Shown here one piece after another: positions 50,967-63,620 of a stretch of DNA of 64,000 nt. The position numbers and the translations under genes were made by a program. How positions within the stretch are numbered: position 1 is the stretch's first letter; each line of letters begins with the position of its first letter. Where the stretch lies: positions 5,146,001 to 5,210,000 of the forward strand of contig NZ_CP109430.1 of assembly GCF_036250735.1 (NCBI RefSeq), read 5' to 3'. The stretch comes from Streptosporangium sp. NBC_01495. Its GTDB lineage: Bacteria > Actinomycetota > Actinomycetes > Streptosporangiales > Streptosporangiaceae. The notes beneath the pieces were generated by a model. It worked only from the letters and a program-made list of their open reading frames with translations. It was not told the DNA's origin and searched no databases.

Positions 50967-51991
50967 GTGACGAACCGCTACGGAGCCCAGTTCGGGCCCG
51001 ACATCACCTTCCTCGGCGTCGAGCGATGCTCGCTGGACGACCCCGCGAGCTACGCGGGCGCCGACATCGTGATCGTGGGGGCGCCGTTCGACGGCGGCAC
51101 CTCGCACCGGCCCGGTGCGCGCTTCGGGCCGCAGGCGATCCGGATGACCGACTACCTGCCGCACGACGGGACGCGCCCCAGCCTGGCGCTGCGCACCGAC
51201 GGGCTGCGCGACCTGCGCGTCCTGGACGCGGGCGACGTCGAGATGCCGCCCGGCGACATCCTGGCGTCGCTGGCCGCCCTGGAGGCCGCCGTCGAGAAGG
51301 TCGCCCGATCGGGGCCATCCCGGTGATCCTGGGCGGTGACCACTCGATCGCCTTCCCCGACGCCAAGGGGGTGGCCAACGTCCTCGGGCACGGCCGGATC
51401 TCCATGATCCACTTCGATGCCCACGCGGACACCGGCGACATCGAGTTCGGCTCGCTGTGGGGGCACGGGCAGCCGATGCGCAGGCTCATCGAGTCGGGGG
51501 CGCTGCGCGGCGACCGGTTCCTGCAGGTCGGCCTGCGCGGCTACTGGCCGCCGCCGGAGACGCTGGACTGGATGGCGGAACGGGCGATGCGCTCGTACGA
51601 GATGACCGAGATCGTGCACCGGGGCCTGGAGGAGTGCCTGACCGAGGCCTTCGCCATCGCCGTCGACGAGTGCGACGGCGTCTTCCTGTCCGTCGACATC
51701 GACGTGTGCGACCCGGGACACGCGCCGGGCACGGGAACCCCGGAACCCGGTGGCCTCACCGCGCGCCAGCTCCTGGACTCCGTACGGCGCATCTGCCTGG
51801 AGCTGCCGGTCGTCGGCGTCGACGTCGTGGAGGTCAGCCCGCCCTACGACCACGCCGACATCACCGCCGCGCTGGCCAACCGGGTGGTCCTCGAGGCGTT
51901 GAGCGCCATCGCCCGGCGGCGGCGCGATGCCAGGGACGGGACCGCGTGGAACCCGCTGCTGCCGCTGCTCGCCGAGCGCCCGGACCGCTGA
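50967..51991 (+). pseudogene. Agmatinase/guanidinobutyrase-family ureohydrolase with a frameshift
   Basis: Two overlapping frames make one manganese ureohydrolase. The 5' part (GTG 50967, GAGGA upstream) includes VIVGAPFDGGTSHRPGARFG and PQAIRMTDYL, and ends by frameshift at EKVARS. The 3' part, starting after IGAIPVILGGDHSIAFP, has FDAHADTG and SVDIDVCDPGHAPGTGTPEP plus GGL: all metal-binding motifs. A single missing base between 51305 and 51306 (GTC GCC [G]CG ATC) restores one frame of about 342 codons. It is either a real inactivating mutation or a read error. If repaired, it would release urea from agmatine or guanidinobutyrate. Confidence 0.88.
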
Positions 51992-52027
51992 CCCGCCCGC
52001 TCAGTCGTCCGGCGGTCGCCGCGGGGT

Positions 52028-52477
52028 CTACCGGGTTCTCGGGCGGTTGCCCCACTTGGGCCTGCGGAACAGGTCGCGGCGCTCCAGCAGGTAGACGAGC
52101 TTCGAGGCGGCGGTCCTGACGGCCTCCTCGTGGCGGTGGCGCTTCTGCGGGACGACGGCGCTCCAGCGTTCGAGCAGGAGGGCGATCTCCTCGGCGAGCT
52201 CGCCGATCACCCGGTAGCGGGTGCTGAAGGCGTAGAGGTCGCCGTGCACCTCGTCCACCAGGTCCTCGTCGACCCGGTGGGCGAGCGGCCTGACCCTCTT
52301 GAGGATCCCCGCCTCCATCGCCGGGGTGACCGGTGCCCGGCGGGCGTCGCCCTCGGGCACCATGATGAGGGCCCGGACCCGCGCGACGGCCAGGGCGCGC
52401 TCGGGCTGCGGGGTCGCGGGATGCTCGGCGAGGTCCAGGAGGCGGCGGAGGGTCTCCTGCGTCTTGTCGTCGAACAT
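52028..52477 (-). CDS. Uncharacterised helical protein
   Basis: A 149-residue, mostly helical, charged protein starting MFDDKTQETLRRLLDLAEHP. It has no signal peptide, membrane segment or motif I recognise. The start ATG is chosen because the longer frame adds 28 Arg/Gly-rich residues. It is convergent to the agmatinase remnant and unlinked to known genes. Confidence 0.65.
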   Translation of the reverse strand: MFDDKTQETLRRLLDLAEHPATPQPERALAVARVRALIMVPEGDARRAPVTPAMEAGILKRVRPLAHRVDEDLVDEVHGDLYAFSTRYRVIGELAEEIALLLERWSAVVPQKRHRHEEAVRTAASKLVYLLERRDLFRRPKWGNRPRTR

Positions 52478-52903
52478 GGAAAACCATTCCGCCTTCGCGT
52501 CCCCGTTGTCGCCGGACCGGGAGGTAAGGCCTCGGCGTCGGCACCCGCGCATGCCGCGCACGTGCGATCACATGCTATTCGACCCGATGGGCCCCGATGG
52601 GCAGGACGCGTACCGCTGTGACCCGTGAGCGCGGGGTGAGTTGAGATATGCCCGGTAGGCGGGAACGGCCAGACCTCACGGGACGGCGCGCACCGGCAGC
52701 GGAGGCGGGAGGCCAGACGATGGTAGATGCTGCCGGGGCACGTTTCCCGCCTTTCGCCGAATCCGGTATTCAACAGCCTCCCATCTCGGCTTTTTATGCA
52801 AATAGCCTCACTTCTCCATTTTTCTGCGAATACAGTCCAGCTTTGTCGGACGGCGCCCCCTTCTCGGAAGGGCGGAGGAGAGTGGACGGGGTGGCTCACA
52901 GCC
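52478..52903. promoter_or_regulatory. Control region of the CHAP gene
   Basis: A 426-base gap. The stretch 52740-52850 is distinctly AT-rich (CTTTTTATGCAAATAGCC, CATTTTTCTGCGAATACAG) compared with the rest of the window and probably contains the CHAP gene promoter. No gene is seen. Confidence 0.5.
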
Positions 52904-53929
52904 ATGGATCCGATCGGTGACGATCTGCTCAGCACCATCAAGCCCGAGATCGGGTACCGGGAGGGGTCCGGCCAGCACAGCAAGTTCGGCGAGTGGTACG
53001 CGGTCAACGTGGCCCAGGACCCGCAGTACAAGACGGCCCCCTGGTGCGCGATGTTCATCGCCTGGGCGGCGGAGAAGGCGGGCGTGCAGGAGTACGTCGG
53101 GCAGTTCGCCTGGACCCCGTCGCAGGCCCGCTGGTTCGAGACCAACGACGCGTGGACGCGGACGCCGGAGCCGGGGGCCCTGGTCTTCTTCGACTGGTCC
53201 GGCGGCAAGGACATCAGGGGCATCGACCACGTCGGCGTCGTGGAAAGCGTGAACGGTGGAACGATCCACACCATCGAGGGAAACGTCGACCGGGTCTGGC
53301 TGAAGCGCAAGACCCGCGACCAGAGCAAGGTCGTCGGCTACGGGCTGCCGCGCAAGGTCAAGGAGAAACTGACGGCCGTCCCGGGAAAGGACGACACCGT
53401 CCCGCAGGCGGCCGGGCGGATCGAGGTCCGCCCGGCGCTCGCCCCGGGCGCGACGACCCCGGCCGGCACGCCTGGAACGCTCCCCGTCTCCATGGAGACC
53501 GCCGCGATCGCCGGGCTGCTCACCTTCATCCTCGGCGCGACGTTCGTCCTGTCCCGGCTGCGTCCCCGCAGTCCCCGCGTCTCGGCGGGACGGCACCGCA
53601 GGAGGAACGGGCGGCGGGAACGGGCGGACCTGTGGACCGGCATGACGTATCCGGTCGCGGAGACGCTCCCCCGTGCGGAGACTCCCCCGGCCTGGAAGGC
53701 GCTCCCCCAGGCCCTGCCGTCCGATCCGGGCGGGCCGGACAGGCCCACTCCCCGGATGCGCGAGACGCTCCGCGTGAGCAGGCCGAGCTGGGCGTGCGAG
53801 CCGTACCGCGCGGGCCTCCCGAAGCCTGCCGGCGGCGCCGGCACGCGGACCGCCGGGACGGATCTCGGGGTGAAGGCGCGGCGCGCCGCGCCGGAGACGC
53901 GCGAGGGCGAGGAGGCTCGGGCCGCGTGA
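52904..53929 (+). CDS. CHAP-domain peptidoglycan amidase, membrane-anchored by a single helix
   Basis: A 341-residue protein. The N-terminal CHAP (NlpC/P60-like) domain has Cys48 in APWCAMFIAWAAE, His109 in GIDHVGVVE and a polar residue in TIEGN (near 127), the catalytic triad of such hydrolases. There is no signal peptide. Instead a single hydrophobic helix lies at about 197-217 (ETAAIAGLLTFILGATFVL), followed by a strongly basic stretch (RRRNGRRER). By the positive-inside rule the CHAP domain would be outside and the 120-residue Pro-rich tail inside. It is a possible cell-wall remodelling enzyme. ATG 52904 has only a weak ribosome site. Confidence 0.85.
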   Translation: MDPIGDDLLSTIKPEIGYREGSGQHSKFGEWYAVNVAQDPQYKTAPWCAMFIAWAAEKAGVQEYVGQFAWTPSQARWFETNDAWTRTPEPGALVFFDWSGGKDIRGIDHVGVVESVNGGTIHTIEGNVDRVWLKRKTRDQSKVVGYGLPRKVKEKLTAVPGKDDTVPQAAGRIEVRPALAPGATTPAGTPGTLPVSMETAAIAGLLTFILGATFVLSRLRPRSPRVSAGRHRRRNGRRERADLWTGMTYPVAETLPRAETPPAWKALPQALPSDPGGPDRPTPRMRETLRVSRPSWACEPYRAGLPKPAGGAGTRTAGTDLGVKARRAAPETREGEEARAA

Positions 53930-53993
53930 CCGGTCCCGGCGAGGACGCGCCGGGCCGTACGGGATCGGGCGGAGGCGGTGGCGGGTTGCCTAA

Positions 53994-54012
53994 TAAGGTT
54001 AGGCAAAGCTAA
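53994..54012 (+). promoter_or_regulatory. IdeR/DmdR iron box
   Basis: TAAGGTTAGGCAAAGCTAA matches the TTAGGTTAGGCTCACCTAA iron-box consensus at 15 of 19 positions. It ends 39 bases before the siderophore-interacting protein start. The gene should be repressed by Fe(II)-bound IdeR/DmdR. Confidence 0.85.
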
Positions 54013-54051
54013 GTTGCTGGGGACGGCATTCCCCCCAGCGAAGGCGGCACG

Positions 54052-54990
54052 ATGACAGCGGGCGGCGAGCAGACCCTTGAGCGCGCGGCGGAGGTTCCGG
54101 CCTACCGCGGCCACCGGGTGGAGGTCCTGCGGACGGCGCGGCTCAGCCCGAGCTTCGTCCGGGTCACCTTCGGCGGCGAGGACCTGGCGGGCTTCGCCGA
54201 CAAGGGCTTCGACCAGCGGATCAAGGTCATCCTCCCGCTGCCGGACGGCAGCATCACTCCGCTGGGCGACGGAGACGACTGGTACCAGCGGTGGCGGGCG
54301 CTCCCCGAGGAGCTGCGCAACCCGATCCGCACCTACACCGCGCGGGCCGTGCGGCCCGAGCTGCGCGAGCTCGACATCGACTTCGTCCTGCACGGCGAGA
54401 CCGGCCCCGCCTCCCGGTGGGCGACCCGCGTCTCCCCCGGTGACCGGGTCGTGGTGGTCGGTCCCAACGCCGCGTATTCCGGCCCCGTCGGTGGCCAGGA
54501 GTGGGCTCCGCCCGCCGGGGCGTCGCACCTGCTGCTGGCCGGGGACGAGACGGCCGTGCCCGCCATCGCCACGATCGTCGAGTCGCTCTCCGGCTCCGTG
54601 CGCGCCACCGCGCTGCTGGAGGTCCCCGAGGCCGCCGACGCGCTCCGGCTCGACGTCCGTCCGGGTGTGAAGGTCACCTGGCTGCCCCGCGAGGGGGCCC
54701 GCCACGGCGACCTGCTCATCCCGGCCGTACGCGACGTCCTGGGCGGGCTCACCGCCGAGCCCGCGGGCGCCGCGAGCCCGCTGGAGGACGTCGACGTCGA
54801 CGAGGAGATCCTCTGGGAGGTCCCCGAGGCCCCCGAGTCCTCAGGGGGCGGCGGCCTGTACGCCTGGCTGGCGGGCGAGGCTGGCATGGTCAAGCTGCTC
54901 CGCCGCCACCTGGTGCAGGAGGCGGGCGTCGACCGCTCCTCGGTGGCCTTCATGGGCTACTGGCGGCTGGGACGCTCGGAGAGCGCCTGA
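54052..54990 (+). CDS. Siderophore-interacting FAD reductase (SIP family)
   Basis: A 312-residue ferric-siderophore reductase of the ViuB/SIP family. RTYTARAVRPELRELDIDFV holds the FAD-binding RxYT motif, HGETGPASRWA and LLLAGDETAVPAI the nucleotide region, and AFMGYWRLGRSE the family C-terminus. An iron box lies in its promoter. No siderophore operon is adjacent; the NRPS locus is about 40 kb away and gives no catechol or hydroxamate genes. Confidence 0.95.
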   Translation: MTAGGEQTLERAAEVPAYRGHRVEVLRTARLSPSFVRVTFGGEDLAGFADKGFDQRIKVILPLPDGSITPLGDGDDWYQRWRALPEELRNPIRTYTARAVRPELRELDIDFVLHGETGPASRWATRVSPGDRVVVVGPNAAYSGPVGGQEWAPPAGASHLLLAGDETAVPAIATIVESLSGSVRATALLEVPEAADALRLDVRPGVKVTWLPREGARHGDLLIPAVRDVLGGLTAEPAGAASPLEDVDVDEEILWEVPEAPESSGGGGLYAWLAGEAGMVKLLRRHLVQEAGVDRSSVAFMGYWRLGRSESA

Positions 54991-55147
54991 GCGGGGGTTC
55001 CCGGCGGCCCGCCTGAGCCGGGGGTCCCGGCGAGGCGCACCGGCCCCCGTTGACGCGGCCGTCACCGGGCGGCCTTTGCCTCCGGCGGCGGGAAACCTGC
55101 CGACTCCTTGACGCGGGACATAACCAGGTAGGCGTCCGGGGCACGTA

Positions 55148-55192
55148 GCTTGAGGGCGTAAGGCTTGAGGGCGTAAGGCTTGAGGGCGTAAG
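55148..55192 (+). repeat. Exact 15-bp tandem repeat x3 upstream of the GH15 gene
   Basis: Three perfect copies of GCTTGAGGGCGTAAG (55148-55162, 55163-55177, 55178-55192) end 30 bases before the GH15 start. Tandem direct repeats at this place may be activator or repressor binding sites, or a slippage array that alters the spacing of the promoter. Confidence 0.85.
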
Positions 55193-55222
55193 GTGCCCGG
55201 CTCGCGACGTGAGAAGGCCGAC

Positions 55223-57061
55223 ATGACAGCAGCGGAATCCGCTCGTCAGGACCCGGCGGGCGCCCCCGGATACCGGCCCATCGCCGACCACGGGCTCATC
55301 GGCGACCTGCACACCGCGGCGCTGGTGGACACCGGCGGCACCATCGTCTGGTATTGCTGCCCGCGCTTCGACGCGCCCAGCGTGTTCGGCTCGATCCTGG
55401 ACGCGGGCCGGGGCGGGTCGTTCGAGCTGCGCACGGACGCGCCGGCGAGGACCAGGCAGTTCTACTTCCCCGACACCAACGTGCTGATCACCCGTTTCTC
55501 CGCCGCCGACGGGGTGGGCGAGGTCCAGGACTTCATGCCGATCGTCGGCGACACGCGCGACGGCGCCAGGCACCGGCTGATCCGGCGGGTGAGGTGCGTC
55601 CGCGGGGCGCTGTCGTTCCGGGCGCGGGTGGCTCCGCGGTTCGACTACGGCAGGCAGGACCACGTCCTGAGCATGCACCGGGACCGGGCGGTCTTCGAGT
55701 CGCCGTCGCTGTCCCTGACCCTGACGTCCAGCACCACCCTGGAGGCGGACGGCCGGGACGTGCGCTCGGAGTTCAAGCTCAGCGAGGGCGAGTGCGCGGT
55801 GTTCGCCCTCGACAGGTTCGGCGACGACGTGGCGCTGCGCTCGTGCCCGATCGAGGAGGCCGAGGAGGAGTTCGCCGCGACCGTGGCGTACTGGCGCCAC
55901 TGGCTGTCCTCGTCGAGGTACCGGGGCCGGTGGCGGGAGATGGTCCACCGGTCCGCGCTGACGCTGAAGCTCCTCACGTACGCGCCGACCGGGGGGATCG
56001 TGGCCGCCGCGACGACCAGCCTTCCCGAGCAGCTCGGCGGGGAGCGCAACTGGGACTACAGGTACGTCTGGATCCGCGACTCGGCGTTCTGCGTGTACGC
56101 GCTGCTCAGGCTGGGCTTCGGCGAGGAGGCCGAGGCGTTCATGGGCTTCCTGTCCAGGCACGTCAGCCGCGACGGCGGCGGCGCCTCCGGTCCCCTGCAG
56201 ATCATGTACGGCATCGACGGACGCACCGAGCTGCCCGAGATCGAGCTGCCCCACCTCGAGGGCTACCAGGGCTCGGCCCCGGTACGCGTCGGGAACGCCG
56301 CCGTGGACCAGCTCCAGCTGGACATCTACGGCGCTCTCCTCGACTCCGTCTACCTCTACGACAAGTGGCACCGCCCGATCTCCAGCGCCCTCTGGGACGA
56401 CGTCCACATCCTGGTGGACTGGGTCTGCGACAACTGGGACCAGCCCGACGAGGGCGTGTGGGAGACGCGCGGCGGGCGCAAGGACTTCGTCTACTCGCGA
56501 CTGATGTGCTGGGTGGCGATCGAACGGGCCATGCGGATGGCCGCCCACCGCGGGCTGCCCGCCGACACCCCGCGCTGGCAGCTGGCCCGCGACGCGATCT
56601 ACCGGCAGATCATGCGGCGCGGCTGGTCGGAGGGACTGCAGGCGTTCGTCCAGCACTTCGACGACGACGTCCTCGACTCCTCGGTGCTGATGATGCCGAT
56701 GGCGAAGTTCGTCTCCCCCACCGACCCGAAGTGGCTGTCGACCCTCGACGCGCTCGGCGCGAACCTGGTGTCCGACTCGCTGGTCTACCGCTACGACCCC
56801 GCGGTCAGCCCGGACGGGCTGCGCGGGGAGGACGGCACGTTCTCTATCTGCTCGTTCTGGTACGTCGAGGGGCTCACCCGCGCCGGGCGCCTGGACGAGG
56901 CACGGCTGGCGTTCGAGAAGATGCTCACGTACGCCAACCACCTCGGCCTGTACGCCGAGGAGATCGGGCAGACCGGCGAGCAGCTCGGCAACTTCCCGCA
57001 GGCCTTCACCCACCTCGCGCTGATCAGCGCGGCGTTCAACCTCGACCACGCCCTGGGCTGA
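55223..57061 (+). CDS. GH15-family trehalase/glucoamylase
   Basis: A 612-residue glycoside hydrolase with the actinobacterial trehalase-type GH15 layout. The N-terminal beta-sandwich begins GYRPIADHGLIGDLHTAALV. The (alpha/alpha)6 barrel follows from NWDYRYVWIRDSAF, and the acidic active-site pieces are ELPHLEGYQGSAPVRVGNAA and EEIGQTGEQLGNFPQAFTH. ATG 55223 has GAGAAGG seven bases upstream. No signal peptide, so it acts inside the cell, probably on trehalose or malto-oligosaccharides. Confidence 0.93.
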   Translation: MTAAESARQDPAGAPGYRPIADHGLIGDLHTAALVDTGGTIVWYCCPRFDAPSVFGSILDAGRGGSFELRTDAPARTRQFYFPDTNVLITRFSAADGVGEVQDFMPIVGDTRDGARHRLIRRVRCVRGALSFRARVAPRFDYGRQDHVLSMHRDRAVFESPSLSLTLTSSTTLEADGRDVRSEFKLSEGECAVFALDRFGDDVALRSCPIEEAEEEFAATVAYWRHWLSSSRYRGRWREMVHRSALTLKLLTYAPTGGIVAAATTSLPEQLGGERNWDYRYVWIRDSAFCVYALLRLGFGEEAEAFMGFLSRHVSRDGGGASGPLQIMYGIDGRTELPEIELPHLEGYQGSAPVRVGNAAVDQLQLDIYGALLDSVYLYDKWHRPISSALWDDVHILVDWVCDNWDQPDEGVWETRGGRKDFVYSRLMCWVAIERAMRMAAHRGLPADTPRWQLARDAIYRQIMRRGWSEGLQAFVQHFDDDVLDSSVLMMPMAKFVSPTDPKWLSTLDALGANLVSDSLVYRYDPAVSPDGLRGEDGTFSICSFWYVEGLTRAGRLDEARLAFEKMLTYANHLGLYAEEIGQTGEQLGNFPQAFTHLALISAAFNLDHALG

Positions 57062-57257
57062 CCGCCACCCCTCGAGCGGGAAAGACGCGACCCCGCCGGC
57101 TCCGGCGCGGAGGCCGGGGGCCATCAAAAACCGCCCGTACGAGCGCGAAAGACCCGGACGGCTCCGGCGCGGAGGCCGGGGACCGCCGAACACCGCCCGT
57201 ACAAGCGCGAAAGACCCCACCGGCCCGCCGCGGGGGCGGGCCGGTGGGGTCGCGGGG
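57062..57257. repeat. 62-bp tandem repeat and bidirectional terminator between convergent genes
   Basis: A 62-bp unit recurs exactly spaced: GGCTCCGGCGCGGAGGCCGG at 57098 and 57160, ACCGCCCGTAC at 57130 and 57192, and GCGCGAAAGACCC at 57143 and 57205. A third, imperfect copy with a 5-base insertion starts near 57076. The region ends with a perfect 15-bp inverted repeat (57215-57249). This array lies in the 3' untranslated regions of both neighbours. Confidence 0.8.
57215..57249. terminator. 15-bp perfect hairpin, bidirectional terminator
   Basis: CCCCACCGGCCCGCC (57215-57229), loop GCGGG, and GGCGGGCCGGTGGGG (57235-57249). It serves the convergent GH15 and cobN genes. Confidence 0.85.
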
Positions 57258-61046
<3,789 letters not shown>

Positions 61047-61097
61047 GCGCCACACTCCAGGAGAGGCAGGGCGGTACGGCCCAGGGGTGCCACGGCG

Positions 61098-61168
61098 TGG
61101 CGGGGAAACGGCGATGTCGCGATGTGGCGGGGGAACGGCGATGCCACGGTATGGCGGGGGAACGGCGA
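61098..61168. repeat. 27-bp tandem repeat x2.6 in the cobN leader
   Basis: Units 61098-61124 and 61125-61151 share TGGCGGGG(A/G)AACGGCGATG, and a third partial unit covers 61152-61168. The array lies between the riboswitch aptamer and the cobN start, where the expression platform should be. Copy number could change the distance between the aptamer and the ribosome site. Confidence 0.8.
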
Positions 61169-61214
61169 AAAGCGCACGGAGCTTCCTCCCTCGGGGTCCT
61201 CGCCCCGGGTCGTC

Positions 61215-61380
61215 GTCGGCCGCGACGGCTGGAGTCTCCTGGCTCCCGGATCGGTGCTCACCCCGGCCTTCCCGTCCGTCGTCGGACAGTGGCCCGGGTG
61301 GGGTTCGCTCCCCGGTTACAGTGGCGGGACCGCGCCGGAATCACACCGGCTTCCTCCCTTTGCCGTCGCCACCGATGACA
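61215..61380 (-). promoter_or_regulatory. Adenosylcobalamin riboswitch
   Basis: The minus strand has GAAGCCGGTGTGATTCCGGC then GCGGTCCCGCCACTGT, the universal B12-aptamer core, near 61355-61320. It is followed by GGGAGCGAACCCC and the B12-box region GCCAGGAGACTCCAGCC near 61241-61225. It should shut off cobN when cobalamin is plentiful. The tandem repeat lies just downstream of it. Confidence 0.93.
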
Positions 61381-61428
61381 CTACGGCAGTCCGGTTCGTT
61401 GCAAGAAACTGGCGTTAACATCCTCTGA

Positions 61429-62997
61429 GTGTCCATTGCCGACTTTTCCGGACGATCGCGACTCGACGCGTGTCCCGGGGCGCTTCAGGTCCATGCCGCC
61501 GCGGACGGCGGCCTGGCCCGCGTCCGCGTGCCCGGAGGCCGCCTCACCCCCTTCCAGCTGCGCGAGCTCGCCGACGCCGCCTCCGCGTACGGCGGCGGCG
61601 TCATCGAGCTGACCTCCCGCGCGAACGTCCAGGTGCGCGGCCTCGGCCCGGAGAGTCCGGACGGCGGTACGGGAAGCGGGTTCGCCGCGCGGATGGCGGG
61701 GGCGGGCCTGCTGCCCTCGGCGACGCACGAGCGGATCCGCAACATCCTCGCCTCCCCGCTGACCGGGCTCGCGGGGCGTGCCTGGCCGACCGGCGCGTAC
61801 GGTCCGGGCGGCGCGGAGCCTCGGGGTCATCCGGGCCGTCCGGACGGCGGCCCGATCGTCGACGTCACCCCGCTCATCGGCGAGCTGGACCGGCGGCTGT
61901 GCGCCCGGCCCGCCCTCGCCGCCCTGCCGGGGCGGTTCATGTTCGCCCTCGACGACGGCCGGGGGGACGTGGCCGGCCTGGGGGCGGACGCCGGGATCCT
62001 GCCGACGGGGCCGGACGAGGCCGCGCTGATCCTCGCCGGAACCGACACCGGTCTGCGCGTCCCGCTGAACGGAGCCGTGACCGCCCTGCTCGCCGCCGCC
62101 GAGGCGTTCCTCGACGAGCTGGCCACCCGGGATGTCACCGTCTGGCGGATCGCCGAACTCCCCGACGGCCCCTCCCTGATCGCCGCCCGCGTGCGAACCG
62201 CCCTGGGGATCACCGGCACGGCGCCCTTCGAACCGGTGAGACCTCGGGTCGTGACGCTCGGCCCTGTCGGGGTCATCGGGAGCGCGGGCGTCACCGGAAC
62301 CGAGGCCGGAGCCGGGGGTGAGGGAGGAGAGGGCGGAGAGGGCGGAGAGGGCGGAGCCGCGCGGGTCGCGCTCGGGGTGGCGGTCCCGCTGGGGCGGCTG
62401 ACCTCCGCGTCGGCCCGGCTGCTCGCGGACGCCGCCTCGGGCGGGGAGATCCGGCTCACACCGTGGCGGGGCGTGGTCCTGCCCGGCCTGGAGCGCGCCG
62501 AGGTCGCGGACACGGCCGCCCGGCTGGAGGCCGCCGGGCTGGTCGTCGACCCCGCCTCCCCGTGGGTCGGCGTGACGGCCTGCACCGGCCGCCCCGGCTG
62601 CGCCAAGTCCCTGGCCGACGTCCAGGCCGACGCGGCCACCGCCATCGGCCTGACCCCGCCGTCCGGGGCCCTGCCGTTCACAGCCCCGTCACCCGGTGAC
62701 GGGCCGTCCGGGAACGAGCCGTCCGGGAACGAGCGGTCCGGGAACGGGCCGTCCGGAAGCGAGCCGTCCGAAGACGGGCCGCCGGTGGCCCCGCCGTCCG
62801 GGAGCGGGCCGGGCACCGATACGCTCCCCGTGCACTGGGCGGGCTGCGCCAGGCGCTGCGGCCGCCCGAGGGGGCGGGTCGCGGACGTGGTCGCCACCGG
62901 CGACGGCTACCGCCTGGAACTGGACGGCACCGGCCTGACCTGCTCCGGCATCGAGGAGACCGCGGCCGCGGTGGCGGCCGCCAGAGGGGAACTGTGA
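61429..62997 (+). CDS. cobG: Precorrin-3B synthase-type protein CobG
   Basis: A 522-residue protein of the sulfite/nitrite reductase fold that uses a 4Fe-4S/sirohaem-like centre in precorrin-3B formation. The N-terminal half has [20 protein letters not shown] and ANVQVRGL. The cysteine pairs are [11 protein letters not shown] (about 385-395) and [12 protein letters not shown] (about 472-483). Between them lies an expansion of [20 protein letters not shown] type. A second run, [11 protein letters not shown], sits near 300. The GTG start lacks a ribosome site but TAACAT lies seven bases upstream, so translation may be leaderless. Confidence 0.9.
   Translation: MSIADFSGRSRLDACPGALQVHAAADGGLARVRVPGGRLTPFQLRELADAASAYGGGVIELTSRANVQVRGLGPESPDGGTGSGFAARMAGAGLLPSATHERIRNILASPLTGLAGRAWPTGAYGPGGAEPRGHPGRPDGGPIVDVTPLIGELDRRLCARPALAALPGRFMFALDDGRGDVAGLGADAGILPTGPDEAALILAGTDTGLRVPLNGAVTALLAAAEAFLDELATRDVTVWRIAELPDGPSLIAARVRTALGITGTAPFEPVRPRVVTLGPVGVIGSAGVTGTEAGAGGEGGEGGEGGEGGAARVALGVAVPLGRLTSASARLLADAASGGEIRLTPWRGVVLPGLERAEVADTAARLEAAGLVVDPASPWVGVTACTGRPGCAKSLADVQADAATAIGLTPPSGALPFTAPSPGDGPSGNEPSGNERSGNGPSGSEPSEDGPPVAPPSGSGPGTDTLPVHWAGCARRCGRPRGRVADVVATGDGYRLELDGTGLTCSGIEETAAAVAAARGEL
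62326..62786 (+). repeat. Two short-repeat expansions in cobG
   Basis: GGCGGAGAG repeats at 62326-62357 encode the Gly-Glu run. Imperfect 15-bp units (GAGCCGTCCGGGAAC and variants, 62699-62786) encode the [10 protein letters not shown] run between the two iron-sulfur cysteine motifs. These are slippage-type arrays; copy number may vary between strains. Confidence 0.75.
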
Positions 62998-63620
62998 TCG
63001 ACTACGTCCGCGACGGCGCGGAGATCTACCGCCGCTCCTTCGCCACCATCCGCGCGGAGGCCGACCTGGACGGCCTGCCCGCCGACGTCGCCCGGGTCGC
63101 GGTCCGCATGATCCATGCCTGCGGGATGGTCGACCTGGTGAGCGACCTGCGCTGGTCGCCCGGTGTCGTGGCCTCGGCGCGCGAGGCGCTCCGCGCGGGC
63201 GCCCCGGTGCTCTGCGACGCCATGATGGTCGCCTCCGGGGTGACCCGGCGCCGTCTCCCCGCGGGCAACGAGGTGGTCTGCACCCTCGGTGACCCCAGGG
63301 TGCCGGAACTCGCCGCGGAGCTGGGCACCACCCGCAGCGCCGCCGCACTGGAGCTGTGGCGAGACAGGCTCCAGGGCTCGGTGGTCGCGATCGGCAACGC
63401 GCCGACCGCGCTGTTCCGGCTGCTGGAGATGGTCGAGGAGGGCGCGGGCCGCCCGGCCGCCGTACTCGGCGTCCCGGTCGGCTTCATCGGCGCCGCCGAG
63501 TCCAAGCAGGCCCTCGCCGAGCACCCGGCGAATCTGGAGTACCTGGTCGTGAACGGACGCCGGGGCGGAAGCGCGATGACCGCCGCCGCGGTCAACGCGA
63601 TGGCGAGTGAGGAAGAATGA
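62994..63620 (+). CDS. cobH: Precorrin-8X methylmutase CobH
   Basis: A 208-residue enzyme that moves the C-11 methyl group to C-12 of precorrin-8X to give hydrogenobyrinate. Catalytic His is in MIHACGM (near 43), and [25 protein letters not shown] and [13 protein letters not shown] are the family blocks. The GTG start overlaps the cobG stop by four bases, and its stop overlaps the next ATG, so the cob operon is tightly coupled. Confidence 0.96.
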   Translation: MIDYVRDGAEIYRRSFATIRAEADLDGLPADVARVAVRMIHACGMVDLVSDLRWSPGVVASAREALRAGAPVLCDAMMVASGVTRRRLPAGNEVVCTLGDPRVPELAAELGTTRSAAALELWRDRLQGSVVAIGNAPTALFRLLEMVEEGAGRPAAVLGVPVGFIGAAESKQALAEHPANLEYLVVNGRRGGSAMTAAAVNAMASEEE

